This document shows, in pieces, positions 26,558 to 36,430 of a DNA stretch of 64,000 nt. Position 1 is the stretch's first letter; every line of letters starts with the position of its first letter. This stretch comes from Pyruvatibacter sp. (GTDB taxonomy: Bacteria; Pseudomonadota; Alphaproteobacteria; CGMCC-115125), in the NCBI RefSeq assembly GCF_040219635.1, contig NZ_JAVJSC010000002.1, positions 62,001 through 126,000 on the forward strand, in the 5' to 3' direction. The position numbers and the translations under genes were made by a program. The notes beneath the pieces were generated by a model, which ran no database searches, was not told the DNA's origin, and was given only the letters and a program-made list of their open reading frames with translations.

Positions 26558-26776
26558 CTAGGAATCAAGAATACGCGGCCCGCCCTCTTCGCTCAGCACC
26601 TCAACCGCCGCCAGCACCATTTCCCAGTGCGCATAGCCGTCCATGTCACCGGCAAAGCCAAGCTCTGACACGCGCATCATGGCAATGACCTGCGCATCCT
26701 CGCCATATTGCGCAATCAGGGTGCGTGCCGCTGATATGGCCTGCGCTTCGTCGCTTGTGTCATCGCGTACTGTCAT
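26558..26776 (-). CDS. Small protein of unknown function (DUF6961-like)
   Basis: 72 residues from the ATG at 26774-26776. The text TSDEAQAISAARTLIAQYGEDAQVIAMMRVSELGFAGDMDGYAHWEMV resembles small alphaproteobacterial helical proteins that pair an A-R-x-L-I-x-x-YG helix with a GD-x-x-x-x-x-W helix. A longer in-frame start at 26899 overlaps the DUF3237 gene and looks spurious. It may be co-transcribed with that gene. Confidence 0.6.
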   Translation of the reverse strand: MTVRDDTSDEAQAISAARTLIAQYGEDAQVIAMMRVSELGFAGDMDGYAHWEMVLAAVEVLSEEGGPRILDS

Positions 26777-26817
26777 GGATGGATATCTAGGCCACGCGCC
26801 GGGCAGGTCCAGTTGAC

Positions 26818-27288
26818 CTATAAAATCTGATGGACGTCGTAGGCCACCCCGGTAGATGTGAGCCGTCCAACACCAACCGCCTGAATACGGTTCAGCCACG
26901 CATAACGCTCGTCGCCTGTTTCAAACAGCGGGCAGGTGCGGAAATAGTATTCGCCAGGATCGATTGTTTCAGCCGTTGCGCGGTTAAAGGCTTTCGGCTG
27001 AAGGTCGGCGGGAATATCCATGCGTCCGCCGTAGGTGGCGTAAATGATTGCCCCGTCATCGGTCTTGATGCAGGCGCGCACGTCAATTTGAAGGCAGCCG
27101 TCGCTGCGGATCAGCGCCCAGTCCCCGCCGCCAGGCAGCATGACGCCATTGACCTTGTCGCCTTTCACGGTGCCGTCTGCCACATAGGCGACCAGACGCA
27201 TACCAAGCGGCCCGGCACCCACAGGAATAGACTCTTCCAGATCAGCCGACATCGTGAACAGAAACTGGCTCTTGAGTGCTGTAACCAT
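26818..27288 (-). CDS. DUF3237 domain protein
   Basis: 156 residues, soluble. Typical DUF3237 features are the opening LKSQFLFTMSADL, GPLGMRLVAYVADGTVKGDKVNG, and the later GGDWALIRSDGCLQIDVRACIKTDDGAIIY; the closing YAWLNRIQAVGVGR is also conserved. It is a beta-barrel family of unknown function often found in catabolic regions. AGGGG lies upstream of the start. Confidence 0.85.
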   Translation of the reverse strand: MVTALKSQFLFTMSADLEESIPVGAGPLGMRLVAYVADGTVKGDKVNGVMLPGGGDWALIRSDGCLQIDVRACIKTDDGAIIYATYGGRMDIPADLQPKAFNRATAETIDPGEYYFRTCPLFETGDERYAWLNRIQAVGVGRLTSTGVAYDVHQIL

Positions 27289-27367
27289 TTGACTAACCCC
27301 TGTTTGGTTTCATCGCAAAGGTTAGTCGCGGCAGCATCCCGGCGCAAACGTCCGTGCGCGCACACCG

Positions 27368-29050
27368 CTAAAGTTTGGTGACGTAACAATCCTGGCCCTG
27401 CGCCTTCAGCGTACTGCACAGTGCTGCGGCTGAGCCTTTGGCTGCCATCGGTCCGACCCGCAACCTGAAATACGTGCCCTTGCCGGGCACCTGCGCACGC
27501 TGCACCATATGTTCACGGTCCTGCAGGACTGTGCCATGGCGACCGATAATGTCGGCCCATGCCGCCTGTGCCTCTGCCTCAGACCTGAAGCTCGCAAGCT
27601 GAACGCCAAAGCCCCCCTGGGCAACTTGCTGTTGCGCGGGTTGACGTGAAGCCGCGCGGGGTGTCGCCTCTATGCCTGCATAGTCAGCATAGGTGCGCGC
27701 GGCAGGTGTTGGCGTAGTGGCCGGTACCGAAACGGCAACCCCCGCCGTGACAGGACGCACGGCTTCACGATATGCATCTGCTGAAATACCTGGAAACGAC
27801 AGTCCTGTTTGAGGTTGCGCGCCTGACTGCGCCGAACTCACGCGCACGGGGGCTGATGCCCGCGGCGAAACGGTAGCTGCGGCAACCTGCGTTTTGCCCG
27901 TGGAGGGCACCGTTAGCGCGGGCGAGGCATCGTCCAGCGTCAGCACCTCCCGGCTACCGGCGGGCAGAATGGTGGTTGTCCACGTGCCCATCATCGGCAT
28001 GGGGGCCGCAGTCTGCACTGGCGGTTCGGGCTGCGCCAGAGTTGAACTGGCGGTTGTTATCCGCCGTGCTTCATCCATGCCTTGTGGCACTGCTGCGGCC
28101 CGCAACACTGGCGATACGGGGGAAACTGGCGATACGGGGGAAGGTGCCGCCTGTGGCAGTGCACTCAATGTCGGAGTGACCTCAATTGCCCGCGCTGCTG
28201 ACCCGGCTTGCGCTGGGGGCGGCGGCAGCATTGCAGTTTCAACAGGTTTTACTGTTGTTTCGGCAACCTGCGCGACGGGCTCAGGCGCATCGCTTTCAAC
28301 CGCTCTGGGTGCTGCCGCGGTCAACAAGGCAGAAGGGGCTGCTGGTAAGGCTGCCAGTGCCGCCGCCGCAGGGGCATAGTCCGGTGCAAGCGCCATTGCT
28401 TGTTTGAGGTCCGCCCGCGCGCCTTCGATGTCGCCCAATGCTTCCTTCGTGGCAGCCCTGCCGAAATGAGGTAGATGCGGCAGTGGGTTGCCCAGCTCTA
28501 TGGATTTGTCGTAATCCGCAATTGCCGCTTCATACTGCCCCATGCGGCGAAGAACATTGGCGCGGTTGTTGTAGGCTGCGGCCATATCGGGCATTAGCGA
28601 AATCGCCAGATCAAAATCCTGCTTCGCGCGCTCCTGCTGGCCCAGATTGTCCAGCGCCGTACCGCGATTGTAATGCGCGCGCGCCCGCATGTTGTCCGGC
28701 AGTTCTTCGAGCCACAAAGCCGTCGTATAGTCAGCCGCTGCGTCGTTAAAGCGACCGTTTTTCTGATGAATGATGCCTCGGTGATAGTGCGATGCCGCCA
28801 GTAACCGTGGTGCCAGCGCATTGGTGGCAATCACATCGTTGAATAGCCGCAGCGCATCATCCAGTCGCCCGTCAATCAGCGCCTGCGTGGCGTCATTGAC
28901 GCCGGCAACCAGCGCCTGCTCCGAAGGCCGGTCAGACGCGCCGGTTTGCGCATGACTTTCGGCAGGCATAAGGCCGACAAAAAGCATAGCAAAGCCCGCC
29001 AGCAAAATGCCCGATGCCTGCCTGCGTATTGTGTTGCAAATATTTGTCAC
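27368..29050 (-). CDS. Secreted TPR and SPOR domain protein
   Basis: 560 residues from the GTG at 29050, preferred because GGTGGAG sits 6 bases upstream and the resulting signal peptide (IRR, hydrophobic run, cleavage near SHAQ) is clean; an ATG at 29140 would add 30 residues. Order: signal peptide, at least four TPR repeats (~55-230, e.g. ARAHYNRGTALDNLGQQERA), a long Ala/Pro-rich linker (~230-470), and a C-terminal SPOR domain (~480-560, FGVQLASFRSEAEAQAAW). SPOR domains bind denuded septal peptidoglycan, so an envelope or division role is likely. Confidence 0.87.
   Translation of the reverse strand: MTNICNTIRRQASGILLAGFAMLFVGLMPAESHAQTGASDRPSEQALVAGVNDATQALIDGRLDDALRLFNDVIATNALAPRLLAASHYHRGIIHQKNGRFNDAAADYTTALWLEELPDNMRARAHYNRGTALDNLGQQERAKQDFDLAISLMPDMAAAYNNRANVLRRMGQYEAAIADYDKSIELGNPLPHLPHFGRAATKEALGDIEGARADLKQAMALAPDYAPAAAALAALPAAPSALLTAAAPRAVESDAPEPVAQVAETTVKPVETAMLPPPPAQAGSAARAIEVTPTLSALPQAAPSPVSPVSPVSPVLRAAAVPQGMDEARRITTASSTLAQPEPPVQTAAPMPMMGTWTTTILPAGSREVLTLDDASPALTVPSTGKTQVAAATVSPRASAPVRVSSAQSGAQPQTGLSFPGISADAYREAVRPVTAGVAVSVPATTPTPAARTYADYAGIEATPRAASRQPAQQQVAQGGFGVQLASFRSEAEAQAAWADIIGRHGTVLQDREHMVQRAQVPGKGTYFRLRVGPMAAKGSAAALCSTLKAQGQDCYVTKL
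28107..28142. repeat. Two perfect 18-bp tandem repeats inside the TPR-SPOR linker
   Basis: ACTGGCGATACGGGGGAA occurs twice back to back. On the minus strand each unit encodes a Pro-Val-Ser-Pro-Val-Ser-like step in the proline-rich linker, so the unit keeps the frame and may vary in copy number. Confidence 0.85.
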
Positions 29051-29272
29051 GAATCGCTCCACCACGTCGCTGAGTGAACCTAGCAGACGCGCAGCCCGTT
29101 GAAACGGTTCGCCTGCCTGTTCGAGCGAACACCCTGGCATGGGATTGTTACGTCAGCGTGCGGAACAGCATTCGGTTTTAAGGTGCATTAACAGGGCAGT
29201 TAAGCCGTGTTCTCGTGCAAATGAGTCGAAATATATCTCAAATGCAAGCGGACATCCGCGCCCGTGTGCCGC

Positions 29273-31096
29273 TCACTCAACCGTGACGGATTTAGCCAGA
29301 TTGCGCGGCTGATCCACGTCCGTGCCTTTGTGTACTGCCGTATGGTAGGCGATGAGCTGCAGCGGCACTGCATACAGAATAGGAGCCGTAAACGGGTCAA
29401 CATCGGGCATCTGCAACAGCGCGCTTGCTTCGTCGCCGGCAATTTCAACGCCGCGCTTGTCGGACAGCAAAATGATCCGCCCGCCCCGCGCCATTACTTC
29501 CTGCATGTTGGATACAGTCTTTTCAAACAGTCGGTCGTAGGGGGCAATTACAATGACCGGCAACGCCTCATCAATCAGCGCAATCGGTCCGTGCTTGAGT
29601 TCGCCCGCCGGGTACCCCTCGGCGTGAATGTAGGAAATCTCCTTGAGTTTGAGCGCGCCCTCAAGTGCCAGCGGGTAGCTGACGCCACGCCCCAGATACA
29701 GCACGTCACGCGCGTTGGAGAGTTCAAGCGACAGTTTTTCAATTGCAGGCTCCAGACGCAACGCTTCTGACAGGTGGCGCGGCATTGCCGTCAGTTCGCC
29801 GGTCAGCCGGGCTTCTTCGGCGGCATCAATCATGCCGCGCGCCCGCGCGGTGGCAATGGCCAGCACCGACAGCACCATCAACTGGCAGACAAACGCTTTA
29901 GTGGAGGCCACGCCGATTTCAGGCCCTGCAAGTGTCGGGAAAATATGATCGGATTCCCGCGCGATCGTGCTCTCGGTAACATTGACGATGCTGGCAACAT
30001 GCTGACCGTTGTCGCGACAGTAGCGCAGCGCCGCAAGCGTATCCGCAGTCTCGCCGGACTGGCTGATGAACAGAGCCAGTCCGCCGGGCGTCATTGCACC
30101 TTCGCGGTACCGGAACTCTGACGCCACATCCACCTCAACCGGCACGCGTGCCAGTTGCTCAAACCAGTATTTGGCAACCACGCCGGCGTAATAGGCCGTG
30201 CCGCAGGCAACGATGGTGATTTTGGGAATAGTCGCAAGATCAAACGGCAGGTCAGCCAGCCGGGTGGTCTGCGATGTAGGGTCCACATAATGCCCCAGCA
30301 CATGGCCCGCCACTTCAGGCTGCTCATGTATTTCCTTGGCCATGAAATGGCGGTGGTTGCCTTTGTCCACTAGTCCGGCAGACACAGGCACAATCTGTAT
30401 GGCGCGCGTCACCGGCTCACCGGCTGCATTGAACACATCCGCACGGGTGTCGGTAATCACCACCCGGTCGCCATCGTCCAGATAGGCCACGCGATTGGTC
30501 ATGGGGGCAAGCGCAAACGCGTCTGACCCCAGATACATTTCCCCATCGCCATAGCCGACAGCCAGCGGGCTGCCTTCACGCGCGCCGATCATCAGGGATT
30601 GTTCGCCCTTGAAAATAATCGCCAGGGCAAACGCACCTTCGAGTTTTTCAAGCGTGGCCGCCACGGCATCTTGCGGCCCCATCCCGCTGGTGAGAAACCC
30701 GGTTATCAGATGCGCAATGACTTCGGTGTCCGTTTCGGATGAAAATACAGCACCGGACGCCTGAAGCTCCTCGCGCAGATCTTTGAAGTTTTCGATGATC
30801 CCGTTATGAACAACAGCCACATGGTCTGTTGCATGTGGATGGGCGTTGTCCTGTGTCGGTGCGCCATGGGTTGCCCAGCGCGTATGGCCAATGCCGATAC
30901 GACCTGCCAGCGGCGAGGCGTCCAGTTCCCCGGCCAGTGCATTGAGCTTGCCCGTCGCGCGACGGCGCTCAATCGCACCGTCCACCAGGGTCGCAATGCC
31001 AGCACTGTCATAGCCGCGATATTCAAGCCGCCGCAGCGACTCCAGAATGATCGGCGCCACATCGCCTTTACCGATTATACCAACAATGCCGCACAT
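29273..31096 (-). CDS. glmS: Glutamine--fructose-6-phosphate aminotransferase (isomerizing) GlmS
   Basis: 607 residues. Makes glucosamine-6-phosphate from fructose-6-phosphate and glutamine, the first step of UDP-GlcNAc synthesis. The N-terminal Cys2 nucleophile (MCGIVG) opens a class II amidotransferase domain (~1-230: GIGHTRWATHGAP, VVHNGIIEN), then two SIS isomerase domains follow (~290-430, 460-600) ending in the conserved PRNLAKSVTVE. It begins 4 bases after the glmU stop. No glmS-type ribozyme leader fits in that gap. Confidence 0.97.
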   Translation of the reverse strand: MCGIVGIIGKGDVAPIILESLRRLEYRGYDSAGIATLVDGAIERRRATGKLNALAGELDASPLAGRIGIGHTRWATHGAPTQDNAHPHATDHVAVVHNGIIENFKDLREELQASGAVFSSETDTEVIAHLITGFLTSGMGPQDAVAATLEKLEGAFALAIIFKGEQSLMIGAREGSPLAVGYGDGEMYLGSDAFALAPMTNRVAYLDDGDRVVITDTRADVFNAAGEPVTRAIQIVPVSAGLVDKGNHRHFMAKEIHEQPEVAGHVLGHYVDPTSQTTRLADLPFDLATIPKITIVACGTAYYAGVVAKYWFEQLARVPVEVDVASEFRYREGAMTPGGLALFISQSGETADTLAALRYCRDNGQHVASIVNVTESTIARESDHIFPTLAGPEIGVASTKAFVCQLMVLSVLAIATARARGMIDAAEEARLTGELTAMPRHLSEALRLEPAIEKLSLELSNARDVLYLGRGVSYPLALEGALKLKEISYIHAEGYPAGELKHGPIALIDEALPVIVIAPYDRLFEKTVSNMQEVMARGGRIILLSDKRGVEIAGDEASALLQMPDVDPFTAPILYAVPLQLIAYHTAVHKGTDVDQPRNLAKSVTVE

Positions 31097-31099
31097 GGG

Positions 31100-32461
31100 T
31101 CAGGCGCCTTTCTTTTTGGCTTTTTCCTTGCGGGCACGGAACTTTGCCGCCCAGCCGGGAACTTCTTTTTGCGGGGCACGCTCAACCGCCAGCGCATCCG
31201 CACTTACATCCTTGGTAATGACGCTGCCGGAGCCGGTGAACCCGCCGTCGCCAATGATGACGGGTGCCACCAAAGACGTGTTCGAGCCGATAAACGCCCC
31301 TGCTCCAATATCCGTGAAGTGCTTGTCGTAGCCATCATAGTTGCAGGTGATGGTGCCCGCGCCCACGTTGGCGTTTTCGCCGATACGTGCGTCGCCAATA
31401 TAGGAAAGGTGGCTCACCTTGGCGCCCGCCTCGATGGTGGCCTTCTTGACCTCAACGAAGTTTCCAATCTTGGCACCGGAACCAATATCGGCACCGGGGC
31501 GCAGCCGCGCAAAGGGGCCAACACTTGCCCCCGTCGCCACCCGCGCCCCTTCAACATGCGAAAACGCTTTTATGGTTGCGCCGTCTTCCACGACAGCGCC
31601 GGGTCCGAACACCACATGCGGCTCAACGACAACGTCACGGCCAAGCTGCGTGTCATGGCTGAAAAAGACCGTATCCGGAGCAATCAGTGTTGCCCCCTCA
31701 TCCATGGCCCTGGCCCGCAGCCGCGCCTGCAACAGCCCCTCTGCGCGGGCCAGCTCGCTGCGCGAGTTAATGCCGTGGACTTCATCTTCCGGTGCAACAG
31801 CAAAAGAGCACGCCAGACCGCGCGCGCGGGCGACCTTTACAACATCAGGCAGGTAGTATTCGCCCTGCGCATTGTCATTGTCGATTGCGCTGAGAATGTC
31901 CCACGCATGTGCGCCATCCATGAAAATGGCATTGGAGTTACACAGCGTGGCAGTTTTTTCAGCGGCCGTCGCATCCTTGTTCTCGACAATGCGGTCAAGT
32001 GCGCCAGCCTCGTCAACAATCAGCCGTCCATAGGCGTGCGGGCCTGAACACTCAAAGCCAAGCACTGACACAGCAGCGCCGCCATCAAGGCCGTGTTGCA
32101 GGTCACGCAGCGTGTCCGTCCGGATCAGCGGCACGTCGCCGTTGAGGATCATCAGGTTGCCGTCGAATCCGGCCAGCGCGTCACGGGCCGCAAGCACGGC
32201 GTGCGCGGTGCCCAGGCGCTCAGTCTGTATTGCGGCTATGGCGCCGGGCACGCCCTCAACCACATGCTCCATGCCCGGACCAACGACGATCACCAAGTGG
32301 GCCGGGTCAAGCGCCTGCGGGGCCGACGCGGCGTGACCAAGCACAGTTTTGCCGGCAATCTTGTGCAGCACCTTGGGAATGTCGGAGCGCATACGTGTGC
32401 CCTTGCCCGCAGCGAGAATAATCACGGCAAAGGGGCGGCTCCGCGCTGTATCAGCAGTCAT
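31100..32461 (-). CDS. glmU: Bifunctional UDP-N-acetylglucosamine pyrophosphorylase/glucosamine-1-phosphate acetyltransferase GlmU
   Basis: 453 residues. The N-terminal half (~1-230) has the nucleotidyltransferase motif LAAGKGTRMRSDIPKVL; the C-terminal half is a left-handed beta-helix of hexapeptide repeats (VGPFARLRPGADIGSGAKIGNF) carrying the acetyltransferase. It makes UDP-GlcNAc for peptidoglycan and lipid A. First gene of a two-gene operon with glmS, a pairing common in this class. Confidence 0.97.
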   Translation of the reverse strand: MTADTARSRPFAVIILAAGKGTRMRSDIPKVLHKIAGKTVLGHAASAPQALDPAHLVIVVGPGMEHVVEGVPGAIAAIQTERLGTAHAVLAARDALAGFDGNLMILNGDVPLIRTDTLRDLQHGLDGGAAVSVLGFECSGPHAYGRLIVDEAGALDRIVENKDATAAEKTATLCNSNAIFMDGAHAWDILSAIDNDNAQGEYYLPDVVKVARARGLACSFAVAPEDEVHGINSRSELARAEGLLQARLRARAMDEGATLIAPDTVFFSHDTQLGRDVVVEPHVVFGPGAVVEDGATIKAFSHVEGARVATGASVGPFARLRPGADIGSGAKIGNFVEVKKATIEAGAKVSHLSYIGDARIGENANVGAGTITCNYDGYDKHFTDIGAGAFIGSNTSLVAPVIIGDGGFTGSGSVITKDVSADALAVERAPQKEVPGWAAKFRARKEKAKKKGA

Positions 32462-32629
32462 TCCTTAGGTCTCCGGTTTCAGGCCTGCATGTCCTGCTGG
32501 GTAACAAACAAAGCGCAGGGCGGTCTATGGCGCATTGCATACGGCAGCGCTGCGGTTAATCGAAATAAAGTATGATTGCCGAGCGTTACCATTACGTAGC
32601 CAAACCGGCAGGTAATTCCGGCACGTGAT

Positions 32630-34570
32630 TTATGGCCCGCCTGCAGGCAGGGTTTCCCCTGCCTTCGCCGCCGCCCTAACGGCTGACTGCAAATCAACCT
32701 GGGCCTCAAGCGAGGCGCGCACGCCGGGCTGGTCGCCGTCGCGGGCCAGAGCCACAATCTGATCAACGGCATTGCCGATTTGCGCCAGTGGCCCGACGGC
32801 AGGCCGCGCCAGCAACAGCCCCGGATGGCCCGACGGCAGGTGTTCCTCGCGCCGGTCAAACAGGGGTTCTGACAACCGCTCTCCGGGTCGTGTGCCGGTA
32901 ATCCTGATTTCAATATCCTTGTCCGGCTCAAGCCCCGCCAGCCTGATCATCTGCCGTGCCATATCGATGATGCGCACGGGCTCGCCCATATCCAGCACGA
33001 CGATGGCCCCTACATTGCCTTCCGGCCCCTGCTCGCGGGCACTCGCATACAGCACCAGTTGCACAGCCTCGCGAATGGTCATGAAGTAGCGCACCATTTC
33101 GGGGTCGGTTACCGTCAGCGGTCCGCCCTTCGCAAGCTGCTTTTGAAACAGCGGCACCACCGAGCCCGCCGACCCCAGCACGTTGCCAAAGCGAACCGTT
33201 ACAAACCGGGTGCCGTGCGTGTGGTTTCGCTGGTCAATATCAAGCGCCTGCGCATAGGCCTCCGCCAGTCGCTTCGACGCACCCATGATGCTGACGGGGT
33301 CAGACGCCTTGTCGGTGGAAATCAACACCATCACGTCAGCACCGTGGCGCACGCAGGCATCAGCCACGTTGCGGCTGCCAAGTACGTTGGTCAGCACGGC
33401 TTCAGCGGGTTGCGGCTCCAGCAGCGGCACATGCTTGAGGGCCGCAGCATGAAACACCACCTGCGGCTTAACCTCGCAAAAAACAGCATCAATGCGTTTT
33501 TCGTCACGCACATCACACAGATAAGCCGTACGCGGAATGTCGGGAAAGTCCTCGCCCATTACGCGGTCGATTTCGTAAAGATTGTATTCGCCGTAATCCA
33601 GCAGCGCGACAGACGCGGGCTCAAAGCCTGCAATCTGGCGCACCAGTTCAGACCCTATGGATCCGCCCGCTCCGGTCACCACAATCCGTCGCCCTGCCAG
33701 AAGCGAGCGCATGGCCGTTTTATCAAGTTGCGCCTGCGGGCGGCTCAACAGGTCTTCCACATCCACCGGCTGAACTTCAAGGCGCGAGCCATCTTCTTTG
33801 CGCAGCGTGCTTTGCGCGGGAATGCGGTCCAGTCGCATATCAAGGTCGGAAGCCACCTGCAGCAGTTGGGAGGTGCTAAATTTGCTGGGCTCATCTGATG
33901 TCAGCACCAGCCTTTCTGGTCGTGCGCCCCGCCCGGCCAGTTTCTCCACGATGTCGGGAAGTTTGTTCAATGGTCCGTGCACCCGCACACCGCGTATGGT
34001 CGTGCCGATACGGGCCGGGTCGTCATCCACAATGCCAATGACCCGATACGGAGAATCCGCATCGCGCAGCATCTGGCGCTGAAACGCCTCGGCCTGGTCT
34101 GTCGCCCCGACAATAAGCACCGGCACGCGCCAGTGGGTGCCGCGCTCCAGAAGCGTCGCCATGCGTCCATCGCGGTAGGCTCGGTAAATCAGGCGGGGGC
34201 CTGCCAGCAGCGCTGCGAACACAAACATGTTGATGAGTACAACCGATCGCGGCATCAGCTCTGCGCGAAACAGCACAAAGAGCGCAAGCAGGAAAATGAG
34301 ATTGGCAATGACCGACACACGCCCGATGCGAAGCGCATCGTCTATCGATGCATAGCGCCACGACCCGCGGTCAAGCCGGGAGGCTCCCACCACACCCATG
34401 GCGACAATCACAAATACAAGCCACGCCTCAGTGAGCTGCAAAAGCTCGTTGGTTACTGCCTCGTCCCCAAGTCGCAGCACAACAGAGACAGGAAACGCAA
34501 GCGTGGCCGCCAGCAAATCATGAGCAATGATTACCGCGCGGCGCGTGGACTTTTGGGTCAGCAGTGTCAT
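32630..34570 (-). CDS. FlaA1/CapD-type membrane nucleoside-diphosphate-sugar dehydratase/epimerase
   Basis: 646 residues. Four membrane helices in the first ~130 residues are followed by a CoA-binding-like domain (VLIVGATDQAEAFQ) and a large extended SDR domain: TGAGGSIGSELVRQI (~315), AALKHVPLLE, and STDKASDPVSIMGASKR with the Met-x-x-x-Lys variant of the SDR active site found in 4,6-dehydratases of this family. Probable UDP-GlcNAc 4,6-dehydratase for capsule, O-antigen or protein glycosylation. No other surface-sugar genes are adjacent. Starts 168 bases upstream of glmU on the same strand. Confidence 0.9.
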   Translation of the reverse strand: MTLLTQKSTRRAVIIAHDLLAATLAFPVSVVLRLGDEAVTNELLQLTEAWLVFVIVAMGVVGASRLDRGSWRYASIDDALRIGRVSVIANLIFLLALFVLFRAELMPRSVVLINMFVFAALLAGPRLIYRAYRDGRMATLLERGTHWRVPVLIVGATDQAEAFQRQMLRDADSPYRVIGIVDDDPARIGTTIRGVRVHGPLNKLPDIVEKLAGRGARPERLVLTSDEPSKFSTSQLLQVASDLDMRLDRIPAQSTLRKEDGSRLEVQPVDVEDLLSRPQAQLDKTAMRSLLAGRRIVVTGAGGSIGSELVRQIAGFEPASVALLDYGEYNLYEIDRVMGEDFPDIPRTAYLCDVRDEKRIDAVFCEVKPQVVFHAAALKHVPLLEPQPAEAVLTNVLGSRNVADACVRHGADVMVLISTDKASDPVSIMGASKRLAEAYAQALDIDQRNHTHGTRFVTVRFGNVLGSAGSVVPLFQKQLAKGGPLTVTDPEMVRYFMTIREAVQLVLYASAREQGPEGNVGAIVVLDMGEPVRIIDMARQMIRLAGLEPDKDIEIRITGTRPGERLSEPLFDRREEHLPSGHPGLLLARPAVGPLAQIGNAVDQIVALARDGDQPGVRASLEAQVDLQSAVRAAAKAGETLPAGGP

Positions 34571-34760
34571 GGGGTGGTTTGCGGTGCTTCTGCCAGGTGC
34601 CGGGCCGGTGATACAGCGCGTCGGTCGCCGACTGCGCTTTCCTGATCAGCCAAGTAGCAGAGCCAGCCTCGCGCTGCAAAACATGGTTGCAGGTCGGCAG
34701 CACACAAAAACCGAATATCAGTGCGGGGTGAGCAATGATTAGCCCCTGATCAACCCTTGA

Positions 34761-35072
34761 TCAACCTTGGGCCATGCTGCGCGGGCCATAGCGCTTCTTG
34801 GTATTTGCCGGTGCGCGGCGCGCAGCCACCGCGCGGCGACGTTTGACCGGCCGCGGCGAAGGAGCACCTGCGGGGCCTTTGGGGTCCGTCCCTGATCTGT
34901 CGATGGCGGACATCAGCGCACTCAACTGGTCCACCAGTCTCGCCGCTTCCCGGCGAGATGCCTGCGCGCTTTGCACGGCGCTGCTGACCCCGTGAATCAA
35001 GGCAAGCAGGATGATCGACACCACAAATGCGCCGATGCCGATTAGCCCCTCAATTGGTAGTGCCTCAAACAT
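34761..35072 (-). CDS. Small membrane-anchored protein of unknown function
   Basis: 103 residues. One membrane helix (~8-30, GIGAFVVSIILLALIHGV), an amphipathic helix (VQSAQASRREAARLVDQLSALMSAI), then a Pro-rich and strongly basic tail (VKRRRAVAARR). The ribosome-binding site AAGGAAAG is well placed. The basic tail could bind nucleic acid or acidic lipids at the inner face; no family recognised. Confidence 0.65.
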   Translation of the reverse strand: MFEALPIEGLIGIGAFVVSIILLALIHGVSSAVQSAQASRREAARLVDQLSALMSAIDRSGTDPKGPAGAPSPRPVKRRRAVAARRAPANTKKRYGPRSMAQG

Positions 35073-35542
35073 TGTTGGCTTTCCTTCCCACCAGACAGCC
35101 AGAGGTCTGCCGATCTCACCGACCAGACCCCAACCTTAAGTCGCGCCGACACGGCACGGCAATTTCAATTCCCTACAGCGTTTGCACAATCCGGGCCGTT
35201 CTGACCCGATCTGGCACACACCCCCCCTAAACCATGAAGCCATAAGGAAAAATGCCGAAGGAACATTGATTTTCTTGGTTAATTTTGGAGCATTGGCACG
35301 CTGCAAAAAGGCCAAAATGCCCATTTGTTAATCATTTTGGCGCGCAGCGATGCAAAATAGCCAGAATGGCCGAGGCATACGAGGACAATAGCCTGCCATG
35401 CTGTTTGACGGGACGCAGTGGCAGGTTTACCAGCGAAGCAGAGTTTTTTTGACTTGATTCGCATATCTTGAGGCGCGCTTACATGTGGAGTAGGAGCCTT
35501 ATATCCGCGAACAGTGCGACAATCGGGAGGCGACGTAACGTG
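35073..35542. other. 470-base AT-richer intergenic stretch with a stem-loop
   Basis: No convincing gene; small reverse-strand frames have no ribosome-binding site or recognisable protein. It is visibly more AT-rich than its surroundings. An 8-base perfect inverted repeat GCCAAAAT (35311-35318) and ATTTTGGC (35334-35341) is separated by 15 bases. It separates divergent genes, so it should carry promoters in both directions, and an unannotated small RNA is possible. Confidence 0.5.
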
Positions 35543-36268
35543 ATGGCGAGGTCGTCGGTCACTCCCCCCGCCGGCATCCGTGGCGGCGCCCTTCGCGTTG
35601 CTGTTGTCGCCTCACTTTCAGCTCTCACGCTTATTGGCTGCGCGGATGGCGGGGCTGATCCGATCACCACAGCGTCGATACCAAACGGATCAACTGTCGG
35701 CGGTCTGCCACCTGGCGTGCCCGGCGAAACTCTTGAGGCGCGCCTTGCCCGCCTCGAGTTCGATCTCGCGCAACTCAAGCTGGATTATTCAATCGTACGC
35801 CCGTCGTTTGAAATGCTGGTCAGCCGCGAGAAGGATTTGGACCTGCGTCTCGCCGTCATGGAAGATGCGCTTGGGCCAATTACCGCCTCAATTCCACGCA
35901 CCAGTGACCCGTCGTCACCACCCCCACCGCGTCCGGCACCCACGGCAACCGCGCCCCAACCTGAAATGCCCGCGAGCCCTGCTCCAACTGCGCCAGATAC
36001 CGCAGAGGCGATCGGCCTGCACCTGGCGTCTTACCGGTCGCGCGATCGTTTGGCGGACGGCTGGGCAGAACTTCTGGCTAATCATCCCGCTGAATTGTCC
36101 GGTTTGAACGTGCGAATCCAGCGAATCGACACCGGTGAAAGTGGTGTATTTCAGAGACTCCTCGCGGGTCCTGTTGCTTCGCGCACCGCCGCTGATGGGC
36201 TGTGTCGCGCGCTCTCGACGCAGGGTGTGTACTGCAAAACTGTCGCTTTTTCAGGCGATGCGCTCTAG
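35543..36268 (+). CDS. Lipoprotein with coiled coil and SPOR domain
   Basis: 241 residues from the ATG at 35543 (GGGAGG upstream). A lipobox LTLIGCADG places the lipidated Cys near residue 33. It continues with a predicted coiled coil (~60-110, LEARLARLEFDLAQLKLDY), a Pro-rich linker, and a C-terminal SPOR-like domain (GLHLASYRSRDRLADGWAEL to GVYCKTVAF). Likely tethered to the membrane and reaching peptidoglycan. It is the second SPOR protein in the window, of different architecture from the one at 27368. Confidence 0.8.
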   Translation: MARSSVTPPAGIRGGALRVAVVASLSALTLIGCADGGADPITTASIPNGSTVGGLPPGVPGETLEARLARLEFDLAQLKLDYSIVRPSFEMLVSREKDLDLRLAVMEDALGPITASIPRTSDPSSPPPPRPAPTATAPQPEMPASPAPTAPDTAEAIGLHLASYRSRDRLADGWAELLANHPAELSGLNVRIQRIDTGESGVFQRLLAGPVASRTAADGLCRALSTQGVYCKTVAFSGDAL

Positions 36269-36430
36269 CGCGCGCCGTGCGTCTGCGCAGAATATGTTCG
36301 TAAATACCGCCACATAACATGACTCCACATACAAATTAGACTTTCTGCAGCGGCACAACTCCAGCGCTTGTCCAAGGATTAGGCGGCCGATAAACTGCTA
36401 AAAAAATAGGCAGAGTGCGATTGCGAAAAA

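Noticed and set aside
31097..31099. A glmS-type ribozyme or riboswitch before glmS
   Set aside because: Only 3 bases separate glmU and glmS, and nothing resembling the ribozyme core is present upstream of glmU.
30806..32047. A 413-codon plus-strand frame across glmS and glmU
   Set aside because: Antisense to two confidently identified enzymes and crossing their junction; a composition shadow.
35136..35464. Two small minus-strand frames in the AT-rich gap
   Set aside because: They overlap each other, lack ribosome-binding sites and show no domain or signal peptide.
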